From assembly GCF_032884065.1 (NCBI RefSeq), contig NC_088880.1, positions 34,536,008-34,600,007 of the forward strand: a stretch of DNA of 64,000 nt, written 5' to 3'. A program made the position numbers and the translations under genes. Under the pieces are notes generated by a model that saw nothing but the letters and a program-made list of their open reading frames with translations, ran no database searches and was not told the origin of the DNA. Shown in pieces: positions 34,870 to 44,161 of this stretch. The stretch comes from Artemia franciscana. Lineage: Eukaryota; Arthropoda; Branchiopoda; Anostraca; Artemiidae. Numbering within the stretch: the first letter of the stretch is position 1; each line of letters starts with the position of its first letter.

Positions 34870-35400
34870 AACAAACTACTGACAACAGTTCACCACAGCA
34901 CCAAACCACATGAAGCCAACACAGCTATAAACGCTCCTACTCCATCCTTATCTATTCAAAGCCTCCCTCTTTACACCTTCCCAAGAAGCTCCCATTTCCC
35001 TCAAATCTTTGTTTAGGACATTCTCCCATCCCAACTGCAGGCAACCAGCTTTCTGTTTAGTCCTAGGCGGTTAGCCGAAAAAGACAACCTTTCACAGTCT
35101 GTCATCCTTGATCCAAAGAACGTACCCTATTCATCTCAACTTTTCTCTTCTTATTACCCTAGAAAGCGGGACTGGACCACACTTTTACAGCCTACTTTTG
35201 AAATACGGTCAGTAAGTCGGGTACCCAAAATAATGTGTATACAATTTCTCTCGAAAACATCTAGCAAATCTTCATCCATTTTTTGAAGCGCCCATGCTTA
35301 AGAGCCATGTTTAACCACTGACATTGCTATAGCTTCCAATATTCTAACTTTGGTTCGCAGACTTTTTATAGGATTAAATCTGATAATTCTATTTCAGTGA
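34870..35400 (-). pseudogene. LINE ORF2 C-terminal tail fragment, copy 2
   Basis: From 35360 downward the minus strand reads LRTKVRILEAIAMSVVKHGS, stop, AWALQKMDEDLLDVFERNCI, HIILGTRLTDRISK, then with frameshifts RREKLR-IGYVLWIKDDRL and WENVLNKDLREMGASWEGVK. This is the region after the RT thumb of RTE/Nimb-like ORF2s (AWxLxKxDExxLxxFxRxxLRxIxG; GHVLRMxDxR). The same ending is present at 5190-5540. Truncated at the 5' side and multiply broken. Confidence 0.7.
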
Positions 35401-35696
35401 TAATTTCTAAGTCTTTTTTTCAAAATCCAGTTTACGCAAAGAAAACCTTGTTTAGCTTCGGGAAATTTTGGCAGGTCTAATAGACCCTCAACAAGCAGGC
35501 CTAGTGGGGACAAAGTCATACTTTCTTTACTTTCCCCTAAATTGTAAAATAAATAAAAAATACAAGGATGGAACAGTTAAGAATAGGCTGAAAAATGAAA
35601 AAATTCTCAAATGATAAATGGCAATGGTCACTTTCCTTCTCATATCTAGGGTCATTTTCAACTGTGTTAAGTAGGTTGAAGAGGTAGGAATCTTAC

Positions 35697-35791
35697 CATT
35701 GTCAAAGTAGAATTTGTGGAATTTGATTCCCCGCACCAAGTTGCCGAGTGCCTCTGGTTCAAAAGCTGTTAATTGAGGGTCACAAAGTGCC
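35697..35791 (-). CDS. CaMKII: CaMKII hub domain exon (95 bp)
   Basis: Minus-strand exon between ttatatttcag and gtaaga. The leading G completes a Thr codon from the upstream exon. It reads [19 protein letters not shown], then [12 protein letters not shown], and ends with G, the first base of Ala. [29 protein letters not shown] is diagnostic of the CaMKII association domain. Arg in VRG replaces the Glu of many relatives. Length is 1 + 31 codons + 1 = 95, and the phases join both neighbours without a stop. A longer open frame across it (35527-35835) is only the exon plus intron read-through. Confidence 0.96.
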
Positions 35792-36130
35792 CTGAAATAT
35801 AAATAAGTTAAAATAATAGAGGAAATGGAATACAATCAAATAATTATACATTTAAGATTAGAATTAAAACAATAAAATGAAACGGAACACATATAAATTT
35901 AGACTAATAATCTAAGCAGCAAAACTGGCGAATCACCTTTGAAGAGGAGAATAAATTAAATGGTTTCGTAAGAATTTACTGTTTTAAAAATGAAAATTAT
36001 AAATTTGAAGGGGGAACTGAGATTTACAAGCAATAGTGAACAGTAAATGCGAAATAAGAGAGAAGTGGCAGTGGAAGTAAAAGTGAAAACTAAAATTTTA
36101 AATTGGAAAACTAAGTAACTGTTTAAAGAG

Positions 36131-36415
36131 TATGGGTAACTTATAAGAGTGGAAACTGGCGCTGGAGTCGAGAAAAAACTGCCAACGCCATCTGGCGTTT
36201 GGGGAAACTTGACGTTTTTTCCAAGTTTTCTAATCGTTTTTTTTTCAGGAACTGAGATCAGACACTTATTACTACCCTAATTTTACCAATTACACTAACC
36301 TAGTTAATTATACTTAATATAACCATGGAAAAAATGTAAAGTGTCACCAAAAGCTAGATGGCATTGATAGTTATGTCGACGCTAGCTCCAGTTTACGCTC
36401 TTAAAACTTACCTAT
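36131..36415. mobile_element. MITE-like element with ~75-bp TIRs and possible TA duplication
   Basis: The left end tatgggtaacttataagag and the following ggaaactggcgctggagtcg are mirrored by the right end, which reads cgacgctagctccagttta, then gctcttaaaacttacctata. The inner parts (gccatctggcgttt and aaagctagatggc) also pair. A TA flanks both ends, which would suit Tc1/mariner-type insertion. No transposase is present. 285 bp, within a CaMKII intron. Confidence 0.7.
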
Positions 36416-36983
36416 ATTCTCTTTAACTAACAATAACTAAAATAACTTATTAATTCCTGCTTTGAAAAATAAAATAAGTTTAAGCTATAAAATAATTTTA
36501 TGGCATAAAAAATCTTTAAAATCTTGAACTAAAAACTAAGACAATAGGAGAAGAAAATATACTTCAATGACGTGTTTTAAAAAATTGTTTCCGACATGAC
36601 GTGTTTGGAGTCAATGATAGAACAAATAAGAGGAAAGTTCCACAACCCTTGAAAATAGAAATAATCAAAGACAAAAAAATATTTAAACCAACTCAAAGAT
36701 AGTAGTGGACACATAAGAAAAATTTAAATAGTGTAAAGTAAAAAAATAGGTTTTTCAGGTATGGAACAGAGAGAAGTTTCAAACAAGTTTGGATGGAGGA
36801 TAAAGTTTTTAGTGTCAGTCACTGACAAGGCCGTATCCTAAGGGTGGATGAGGGGGTTTGAACAGTCCCATCCCCAAAAGATTCTTCGACTCACAAAAAA
36901 GTAGCAACAATGAATATAAAAAGAAATTTTATGTGTTTTTTAAGATTGGTCTTTGTAACCCTCTTCTCCCCAAAAAATCCTTT

Positions 36984-37095
36984 GGTAACCCCCCCCCCCC
37001 CCAAAAAAAAAATTCTAACCCCAGAACCCCCCCCCCCCCCGAGAAAAAAATTTATATGGCCCCGGTCACTGATATCAAGCCAAACGCCCCCCCCC
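36984..37095. repeat. C and A homopolymer cluster
   Basis: Alternating runs of 10-14 C and 7-10 A. Such tracts are error-prone in sequencing, so short frames over them are unreliable. Confidence 0.8.
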
Positions 37096-37252
37096 CTCAG
37101 GCAATACAGCGAAAAGTTTGCAGCAATAGAGGTGGCATGTAGCAGTACTAGCCGTATTAATGTAAGTTTCAGTAGAAAATTTATAAGATTGTTTCGTAGT
37201 AGTATTGATTTGAAAAGTGGTTTTAGGTTAACAATAAATTACTGATGTACTA

Positions 37253-37287
37253 CTGATGACGGTCACTGCATATACAACCGAAATATC
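37253..37287 (+). other. Hammerhead-like hairpin motif, copy 2
   Basis: CTGATGAC, then CGGT and ACCG as a short stem around an AT-rich loop, then GAAATATC. This is the closest of three copies to the hammerhead core (CTGATGA, stem II, GAAA), although here the stem may absorb the G of GAAA. What follows (37290-37400) is AT-rich and not recognised. Catalysis is not claimed. Confidence 0.35.
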
Positions 37288-37436
37288 TAGTATTTTTTTG
37301 AAACTTACCGCTGTTTATCAAAAGGATTTTATCCTTATTTGAGCTTTGATTTATTATGCAACGCAAACAAACAAAACCAAAAGACGTTAAGTTGTTACAT
37401 AATAAATGATGGATTTGTTACAACTTTTTTAAATTA

Positions 37437-37868
37437 GGGTACTTGTACGATATAGCGACCACAGCTATATCATACAAATACCATGTTAAGAAAACAATTC
37501 ATACTTCATAATATGCAGAATTTGGTTAACAATCATGGTTAACAATTTTGCATGCAGTGCCACTACATCACCACCCCCCTCCTCTGATGTTCAAATACAT
37601 GGCCCAAATTATAAATTTAATGTGTCTCAATTTTTTCAATCCGTGCATCTGTAAATTGAATCAACAGTGAAAAACAAGTTACAGGGGGCAGAATGCATTG
37701 AATATATACGTATTTTTGGTGCACATTAGGTGGTTGGGGGTAAAATATTGCAGGGCTGCATGTAAGATGTGTTAACTATGACTATTCTTCATATTATGAA
37801 GTAAGAATTGTTTTCTTAATATGGGTACTTGTATGATGTAGCTGAGGCTGTTATATTATTCAAGTACC
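37437..37868. mobile_element. MITE-like inverted-repeat element whose TIRs are themselves hairpins
   Basis: The left ~95 bp (gggtacttgtacgatatagc onward, through gttaagaaaacaattcatac) is repeated inverted at the right end, which finishes ttcaagtacc. Each terminus also folds on itself: gatatagc and gctatatc pair around gaccaca on the left. Possible short flanking repeat aaatta (37431-37436 and 37870-37875), offset by a base or two. The interior block with ttttgcatgcag and a C-run recurs, diverged, at about 56110-56200. No coding capacity. Confidence 0.72.
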
Positions 37869-38065
37869 AAAATTACAGTCACGCAAGGGTTTCCAATCTG
37901 CATAGTTTGATGGCCCTGTGTAGAGTCCTTGGGCCTGTGCCTAAGGACTGTCTTCTTCTTCTTCTTACGCTTCTTCCTCTTACGTTTTTCTTCTTACCAA
38001 ACTTAAGACGACCCTTCCAGAGCAAACCTTACATGAAAAGATGGGTTAGGTTGAAAATAACTTAC

Positions 38066-38141
38066 GTATAATTTTCGAAGTCTCTACAGCTAATGGCGTC
38101 AAGTAGCTGCTCAGTCACGTGTAAAATTTCTTGCTTTTGAG
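38066..38141 (-). CDS. CaMKII: CaMKII hub domain, first hub exon (76 bp)
   Basis: Minus-strand exon between gtattttcag and gtaagt. Two leading bases complete a codon from an exon not in this window. It reads QKQEILHVTEQLLDAIS, then CRDFENY, and AC joins the G of the next exon to give Thr. K-Q-E-I-I-x-x-T-E-Q-L-x-x-A-I-x-x-x-D-F-x-x-Y-T is the start of the CaMKII association domain, where the first helix packs across the sheet. Length is 2 + 24 codons + 2 = 76, a size I recall for this exon in vertebrate CaMKII genes. The Cys-Arg in place of the common Asn-Asn/Ser-Gly turn is unusual. The upstream variable linker and kinase exons were searched for by eye to the right edge and not found. Confidence 0.94.
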
Positions 38142-38659
38142 CTGAAAATACATAAGAAACTTATTTTAGCCTATTATGTAGAAGAAAATCATCAAGTCAA
38201 ATATAAATCATCATCTATCCTTAGTTAGAAAGTCATTTGACTGATACGGGATGGGCTTTCAGCCAATGGCGGCTCTGGCCTATTGAGCCCGGACCTTCAA
38301 TCTTAATTACCACCACCCCCCCTTTATCACCCAAAAATTTTAGGCCTAAATTTAAGAAAAATTAAGTTTATTAACCAAATTTACATTTAACTAAACCTGA
38401 CTTTTCTTACTTTAGCCTCTGCAAAACTATTAATTCATCTCGTCCTCGTTCCCATTCCCGATTGTGTACGACCTGAAAATCTTAGGATTAACTTTCACTA
38501 GTGACTGCAGTTTCAATATTTCCCAAGTCTCATATTAGTTTAACCGTCCACAATGCTAATGCAAGCCTTACCAAACACTTACCAAAATGAGGCGTATTGA
38601 TTGCTTCTTATTCTTTGATTCGGTCTGCTTACTTTTTGATTAAAATTCAATTTAAAATT

Positions 38660-38890
38660 AGTTAAATTCGGTCTACTTACTTTTGTCAAGGAAAGGCGAT
38701 GAAGATATGGGAAAAATGAAAATTTTGGATTCAATTTGCTTATATTGCTTATACAACCGCACCTTCTACTTTATTTTAATAAGAATAAAATTCAAAATTG
38801 CAAAATGATTAGAAATTTTTCGTTCCTAAAATTCATACGCCGAGGGCAATTGCCCCTCAGTTTTCCGCTAAAACCACCTCTGCCGCCGAC
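38660..38890. repeat. Dispersed repeat family R-A, copy 3
   Basis: gatatgggaaaaatgaaaat and the following lines match 3770-4010. The copies end in similar pyrimidine/purine-rich cgagggcaattgcccct-like DNA. Confidence 0.55.
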
Positions 38891-39197
38891 TCTCTGTCAC
38901 TCGATGTACATTTTGCACTTATTCTGCCACGCATGGCAAGTCCTTCCAGCCGAGCTTCATCTCGGGTTGCATGGCACACTTTAAAGCACGTATGCGGGTG
39001 GCAGTAGCACCTTGTTCACACGATTCTTAGAAGCGAATAATTCTAATCTTTAGCAGCAACCTCTAAAGCAATTACAATGTTATTGCTTGCATAAATCAAT
39101 AAGGGGAAAAAAGGAAGAGGGGGATATTTTCAAGTGAAAAGCATTTGATTATCATGTTTCTTTCCATTTTCATTCTATAGTTTTTTACTCATGATTC

Positions 39198-39500
39198 GTC
39201 CTGACCGAATGGTTAGAACTCTAGACTTGCAAGGGATGGGTCACGGGTTCGAGTCTCGATAGGGGCTAAAAGTTTGGTTTGGGCCAAGGGTTAGTGAGGC
39301 TTCCCTGTAAGACAAGCCAGAAGTCCATCTGGCTTCAGGTGTTTCCCTGAAGAATTTAGGAACACAGGAACCTACACATGATTTGCCCCAGACCGTGCAT
39401 GACACTCCCGGCCGAGAGCAGAGAATAAGGAGATCGGCACCATCGTTACGGTGATCTCAATAATCCTTACGCTAAACTCTTTTTGTTTAAGTTTTTTTAA
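39198..39500 (+). repeat. tRNA-derived SINE candidate
   Basis: 39198-39266 folds like a decayed tRNA. The acceptor strands gtcctga and taggggc pair at most positions. The A-box-like word is tggttagaactc. The T arm contains the B box ggttcgagtctc. The anticodon stem is degenerate. A tRNA-unrelated body follows to about 39500, with a T-rich end. This head-body plan is typical of SINEs transcribed by RNA polymerase III. Body similarity to other copies cannot be tested here. Confidence 0.6.
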
Positions 39501-39532
39501 CATTCCCTGATTAATGTTTATCACAGTTTCGA

Positions 39533-39720
39533 TTCTTTCGCAATGACGTAATTGACGCAATGACCGAAAGAGATTTTGTAACACCGTTACAGAGTTACAA
39601 CGTTCTTTCGCAATGACGTAATTGACGCAATGACCCAAAGAGGTTGCGTAACACCGTTAAAAAGTTACACCGTTACACATTTCTTTCGCAATGACGTAAT
39701 GCTGTTGATTAGAGGATATT
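39533..39720. repeat. ~70-78-bp tandem repeat rich in TGACGTAA
   Basis: ttctttcgcaatgacgtaat begins at 39533, 39603 and 39681, each followed by cgcaatgacc- and taacaccgtta-like blocks. TGACGTAA resembles CREB/ATF sites, but the clustering is explained by the repeat. Confidence 0.8.
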
Positions 39721-40064
39721 TTATAACACCGTTAGCAAAGAGAAACAACGATCCAATCAATAAAAAACAATGGTTGCATCTACATCTACCACCTTGTAAA
39801 AGACGAACACGGCCCACAACAAACCAAGAAAATCACCTGAAACCCCTAAAAATGTTGTCAGACTGAATCACAAAATACTTCATTAGAATTGTTTTGGCCG
39901 ATAACTTTATATAGAAACTAGCTTTTGGGGTGACGCTTCGCGCCACCCCAACACCTAGTTGGTGGGGGCGCTTCGCACAACCCCCCAAGCCCCCCCGCGC
40001 GCGTAAGTCGCTACGCGCCATATTAGTTACGCGCCATTGTAGTTGTGTCCTTTTGTATTAATGC

Positions 40065-40146
40065 TAAAGCCAAGGCTCGAACCTGGAACCTCTCGGACCT
40101 AGAACCTGGAACATAACGCTTTACCAACTCAGCTACTTCGGCTTGA
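40065..40146 (-). repeat. tRNA-like module inside Helitron B
   Basis: The minus strand contains tagctgagttggtaaagcg (A-box-like) and ggttcgagcctt (B-box-like), about 50 bases apart, with AGCC and GGCT able to pair at the ends. The module sits between two direct copies of ggacacaactacaatg. The same module is on the plus strand at 60742-60826. The cloverleaf is too decayed to call a tRNA gene; it looks like a pol III promoter unit or SINE head captured by the Helitron. Confidence 0.6.
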
Positions 40147-40303
40147 ATACGTTCGTTTTTGAATTGGTATATGATGAAATAATTCAGACGTCATAGGCGG
40201 ACACACATTGTAGTTGTGTCCCTGTGTCCAACCTGTGAATATAGATAGATAAATATATGTATTTATAACTACGTAAAACTACGTATTTTTCACTACGTAG
40301 AAC

Positions 40304-40573
40304 TTACGAATATACAACATTCTTTGCTGTCACATTGTCTGTCCACATAAATAGATTGTCAGGTTTACCAACTCTTGAACATGCAACATAATAATTGTCC
40401 ATGGGAAAACAATCCGTATTCAGATCTATACCGCATTTTTCTAACGATTGCCCTTGAGCTTTGTTGATGGTGATTGCTAATCGAACATTCCCTGTGTCCC
40501 CGTCGTCATTTATATACCCCCCTGTGCCCCCGGCGTCCCCGTTGTAGTTGTGTCCCTGTGTCCTGATCGTCAT
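40304..40573 (-). pseudogene. Helitron B: helicase C-terminal remnant fused to minisatellite
   Basis: The frame begins in minisatellite DNA (GGYINDDGDTGNVR), then reads LAITINKAQGQSLEKCGIDL (helicase motif V region), [15 protein letters not shown] (motif VI) and [10 protein letters not shown]. These are the last Pif1-like helicase motifs of Helitron proteins. No P-loop or Rep domain is linked to it. Small changes (FPMDNYYVA for FSHGQLYVA) show it is decayed. Confidence 0.75.
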
Positions 40574-40650
40574 TTATATTCCCTGTGTCCTGGTCGTCAT
40601 TTATATTCCCTGTGTCACGGTCGTCATTTGTGTCCCGGTATCCCAGTCTG
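40495..40650 (-). repeat. Minisatellite (GACGACCGGGACACAGGGA-type) in Helitron B
   Basis: On the minus strand, repeated words gacgacc(g/a)(t/g)gacacaggga with atataaat spacers. Same family as 61230-61455 and 62320-62550, always just upstream of the helicase remnant beginning cgattagcaatcac. Confidence 0.8.
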
Positions 40651-40894
40651 TAATTTCTCTTTGAGTGTTTTTTCTTTTTAGTTTTTTACCTTTTTTCTTT
40701 TTTCAGTTTTCTTTTTCTTCTTTATTTTTCAGCGTCACTATGAAATACATATCGCCGAACCTTTGTTTTTTTTTTAACTAAAATCTGGTAGGCATTGATG
40801 ACCTTATCCAAGTCAAAATCCCAAACCCAATCATCATCGCTATCATTTTCAGTTTTGATATGTTTTGACTTTCGCTGTCCATGTGGATTTTCAT

Positions 40895-41125
40895 CTAACT
40901 GCGCGATTTTGCGTTCTTTAGCCGCAAGCCTGTTTTCTTGCTGTTCTTGAGATTCCTCGGCACGCTTTCTTTTCTTACTTTCTCTATCAGCCGCAAGCCT
41001 GTTTTCTTGCTGTTCTTGTGATTCCTCGGCACGCTTTCTTTTCTGACTTTATCAGCCGCAAGTCTTTTGGCATAGACTCTTTGAGCAGTTTCCTCGGCTG
41101 TTGCCATTGTAGGTTCTTCAGTCAT
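40895..41125 (-). pseudogene. Helitron B: N-terminal remnant
   Basis: Starts MTEEPTMATAEETAQRVYAK, the family's N-terminus, followed by a frameshifted KR/ES-rich repeat (in frame it would continue as the AADRESKKRKRAEES-type repeat seen in Helitron A). Only two repeat units remain before the A/T-rich tract. No zinc-finger segment is kept. Confidence 0.75.
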
Positions 41126-41498
41126 TTTACAATTAAAAATGTCTCTTTCAACGATTTTCTTACAATTAAAAATTTGTCTTTGAATGATTTTTTTAAATAC
41201 TTATAATGACGTCATATACTAAACATCGTCATAACAAACATGACGACAACTAACTTCATGACGACATACAGCTCAAACATTATAATGACGTCAGTCGACA
41301 GACAGACAGACACATAAACAAACAACTTATCTATCTATATATATAAAAATAAGTTGTCTGTCTGTGTGTCTGTCTGTGGATCAGGTGACGTCATGTTTCT
41401 GTGTTGACTGACGTCATGAAATTAGTTGTCGTCATTTTTGCTTTGACGGTGACGTCATTCAAGATATTTAAGACATATGTTCACGTAGAAATCTATTA

Positions 41499-42272
41499 AT
41501 GTTTAAGTTTACAATGACTAATGAACTTACCATGGCAGAAGCCGATGAAGATGCTCAAAGAGTCTATGCCAAAAAACTTGCTGCTGATAGAGAAAGTCAG
41601 AAAAGAAAGCGTGCCGAGGAATCAAAAGAACAGCAAGGAAACAGGCTTGAGGCTGATAGAGAAAGAAAGAACAGAAAGCGTGCCGAGGAATCAAAAGAAC
41701 AGCAAGGAAACAGGCTTGAGGCTGATAGAGAAAGAAAGAACAGAAAGCGTGCCGAGGAATCAAAAGAACAGCAAGGAAACAGGCTTGAGGCTGATAGAGA
41801 AAAAAAGAACAGAAAGCGTACCGAGGAACTACCAGAGCAACGCGGAAGCAGACTTGCTGCTAAAAGAGAAAGTGAAAAAAGAAGGCGTGCCGAGGAATTA
41901 CAAGAACAGCAAGAAATCAGGCTTGCTGCTGATAGAGAAAGTAAGAAAAGAAAGTGTGCCGAGGAATCACAAGAACAGCAAGAAATCAGGCTTGCTGCTG
42001 ATAGAGAAAGTAAGAAAAGAAAGCGTGCCGAGGAATCAGAGCAACCTGAAAGTTATCGCCTGGCATTCAGGTACAACCCAGTCGATGATTATAGCTTGAG
42101 TAGATGTGTTCAAATCGGGACAATGTCTAAAATTTGTCCCTATTGCAAGGCCTTGAAATTCAATGGTGAAACAATGGGAATGTGTTGCGCCTCAGGAAAA
42201 GTTAAACTTCCTCTATTGGCTGCACCACCAGAGCCATTGAAGACGAATGAATGCTTGCCTGAAAAATTCTAA
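41499..42272 (+). pseudogene. Helitron A: N-terminal protein with KR/E-rich repeats and zinc motif
   Basis: 257 codons. Residues 1-20 read MFKFTMTNELTMAEADEDAQ. About residues 30-185 are tandem ~21-residue repeats of the type LEADRERKNRKRAEESKEQQ, likely coiled-coil or basic helices. A Cys-rich motif follows, CPYCKALKFNGETMGMCC, then ASGKVKLPLLAAPPEPLK, as in the Helitron N-terminal domain. The reading frame then jumps at about 42243 directly into the helicase C-terminal region in another frame, giving a short chimeric end (TNECLPEKF). Everything from here through the Rep nuclease to helicase motif III is deleted. The start was chosen because the homologous frame at 52965 carries the same MTDELTMA block. 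Confidence 0.82.
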
Positions 42273-43128
42273 TTTATGGGCACACGTAAAAATATTAAAA
42301 TTAACTACAAATATGCGTGTCCGATTGCAAAACGATGACTCTGGTCAAACATTTTCAGATCAATTGCTGACAATTGGAAACGGAAAGCTCCCAGTAGACT
42401 CAATTTCAGGGCGTATACAACTACCTGCTGATTTCTGTAATTTAGTGACGTCCAAAAATGAATTGATTGAAAAAGTATTTCCGAATATTCTAAAAAATTA
42501 TAAAAATAATAAATGACTAAGTGAAAGAGCGATTCTCGCACCCAAAAATATAGACGTCCACGAAATCAACAATATTGTTTTGACCAAGATTCGAGACCAG
42601 GCAGTCCTTTACAAGTCAGTCGACACAGTTTTGGAACCAAATGAAGCGGTTAATTATCCATCTGAATTTTTAAATTCCATAGATCTTTCAGGGTTTCCAC
42701 CACACGTGCTACAACTAAAAATAGGCGTACCAATAATACTTTTAAGAAATATAAACCCACCAAAGCTTTGCAAAGGCACTCGACTTGCCGTAAAAAAAAC
42801 AATGGAAAACCTAATAGAGGCCACAATCTTGACAGGGCCTTTTGAGGGTGAGGCTGTTCTTATTCCTCGCATTCTCATGATTCCAACGGATCTGCCTTTT
42901 CAATTTAAAAGATTGCAATTCCCAATTCGATTAGCATTTGCAATCACCATTAACAAAGCTCAAGGTCAATCATTAGAAAAATGTGGTATAGATCTTAATA
43001 CTGATTGTTTTTCCCATGGACAATTGTACGTTGCATGTTCGAGGGTCGGTAAACCTGACAATCTATTTATATGCAGCGACAATTGGACAGCGAAGAATGT
43101 TGTATATCCGCAAGTTTTACGCAGTTAA
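42247..43128 (+). pseudogene. Helitron A: helicase C-terminal block, copy 1
   Basis: Reads NACLKNSNLWAHVKILKLTT, NMRVRLQNDDSG, a stop after NILKNYKNNK (TGA where copy 2 has Trp), then KNIDVHEINNIVLTKIRDQA. It continues through IGVPIILLRNINPPKLCKGT, FAITINKAQGQSLEKCG (motif V) and [16 protein letters not shown] (motif VI), and ends at VLRS. These are the 2A/2B helicase regions of Pif1-like Helitron helicases. The P-loop and DE box are lacking. Confidence 0.85.
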
Positions 43129-43322
43129 TTTGTATTGTATCTATCTATCTATCTATCTATATAAAAACGAGTTGTGTGTATGCATGTTTGTTTGTTTGTA
43201 AAAAGAGCGTTTGCATATGATGTCATTACTAGTACATACGGCTTTGTATATGCAGAGACAATGGGAAAGCCAAGAATGTTGTATATTCGCAATTTTTACG
43301 TAGTTTAACTCCTGCAGACGAA

Positions 43323-44161
43323 ATGAATGCTTGCCTAAAAAATTCTAATTTATGGGCACACGTAAAAATATTAAAATTAACTACAAATATGCGTGTCCGA
43401 TTGCAAAACGATGACTCTGGTCAAACAGTAGACTCAATTTCAGGACGTATACAACTACCTGCTGATTTCTGTAATTTAGTGACGTCCAAAAATGAATTGA
43501 TTGAAAAAGTATTTCCGAATATTCTAAAAAATTATAAAAATAATAAATGGCTAAGTGAAAGAGCGATTCTCGCACCCAAAAATATAGATGTCCACGAAAT
43601 CAACAATATTGTTTTGACCAAGATTCGAGACCAGGCAGTCCTTTACAAGTCAGTCGACACAGTTTTGGAACCAAATGAAGCGGTTAATTATCCATCTGAA
43701 TTTCTAATTCCATAGATCCTTCAGGGTTTCCACCACACGTGCTACAACTAAAAATAGGCGTACCAATAATACTTTTAAAAAATATCAACCCACCAAAGCT
43801 TTGCAATGGCACGCGACTTGCCGTAAAAAAAACAAGGGAAAACCTAATAGAGGCCACAATCTTGACAGGGCCTTATGAGGGTGAGGCTGTTCTTATTCCT
43901 CGCATTCCCATGATTCCAACGGATCTGCTTTTTCAATTTAAAAGATTGCAATTCCCAATTCGATTAGTATTTGCAATCACCATTAACAAAGCTCAAGGTC
44001 AATCATTAGAAAAATGTGGTATAGATCTTAACACTGATTGTTTTTCCCATGGACAATTGTACGTTGCATGTTCGAGGGTCGGTAAACCTGACAATGTATT
44101 TATATGCAGCGACAATTGGGCAGCGAAGAATGTTGTATATTCGCAAGTTTTACGCAGTTAA
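43323..44161 (+). pseudogene. Helitron A: helicase C-terminal block, copy 2
   Basis: Nearly identical to copy 1 and offset by 1,076 bases at its start, but with a 42-base in-frame deletion (FSDQLLTIGNGKLP missing after GQT). It has Trp where copy 1 has a stop, and a one-base frameshift near 43712 that splits it into 43323-43715 and 43739-44161. Its left junction keeps slightly more upstream helicase sequence (ctcctgcagacgaaatgaat) than copy 1. It looks like a tandem duplication or a Helitron-in-Helitron insertion, since a 5'-end-like word tctatataaaaacgagttgt precedes it at about 43157. Confidence 0.85.

Larger units (their letters stand above)
24840..35696 (-). other. CaMKII: CaMKII intron (10.9 kb), repeat-filled
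   Basis: Bounded by gtaaga (35696 downward) and ttctccag (to 24840). It contains LINE fragments of several types, a ~300-bp tandem repeat and a partial foldback element. The stretches 24840-25680, 26020-26400, 30290-30678 and 34390-34870 show nothing I recognise. Confidence 0.88.
35792..38065 (-). other. CaMKII: CaMKII intron (2.3 kb)
   Basis: Bounded by gtaagt (38065 downward) and atatttcag. It contains two MITE-like elements, a hammerhead-like motif and C/A homopolymers. Confidence 0.88.
39918..41327 (-). mobile_element. Helitron B (minus strand, non-autonomous)
   Basis: The 5' side is at about 41327 on the minus strand (tagataagttgtttgttta, then repeated gtctgtc). It starts with the family's leader and the short reading frame 41125-40895, passes through A-rich DNA and a minisatellite (40495-40650), and keeps only the last helicase motifs (40573-40304). 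A tRNA-like module follows (40065-40146). The 3' end has two hairpin-CTAG units in tandem, with CTAG at 39955-39958 and at 39918-39921, the latter followed by T on the element strand. Helitrons end in a hairpin plus CTRR and insert between A and T, which fits. Rep and most of the helicase are missing. Confidence 0.85.

Noticed and set aside
40065-40146. Functional tRNA gene on the minus strand.
   Set aside because: Box-like words are present but the acceptor and anticodon stems do not pair and it lies inside a Helitron; called a tRNA-like module instead.
41281-41400. CRISPR-like or phage-type repeat because of spaced gtctgtctg words.
   Set aside because: It is the short-period leader of Helitron 5' ends in a eukaryotic genome; there are no spacers or repeat-spacer structure.
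41521-42099. 192-codon frame rich in ESVPRNxKNSK repeats overlapping the Helitron A ORF, with similar frames in Helitrons B, C and D.
   Set aside because: It is the shifted frame of the KR/E-rich repeat; the zinc motif and start region belong to the other frame.
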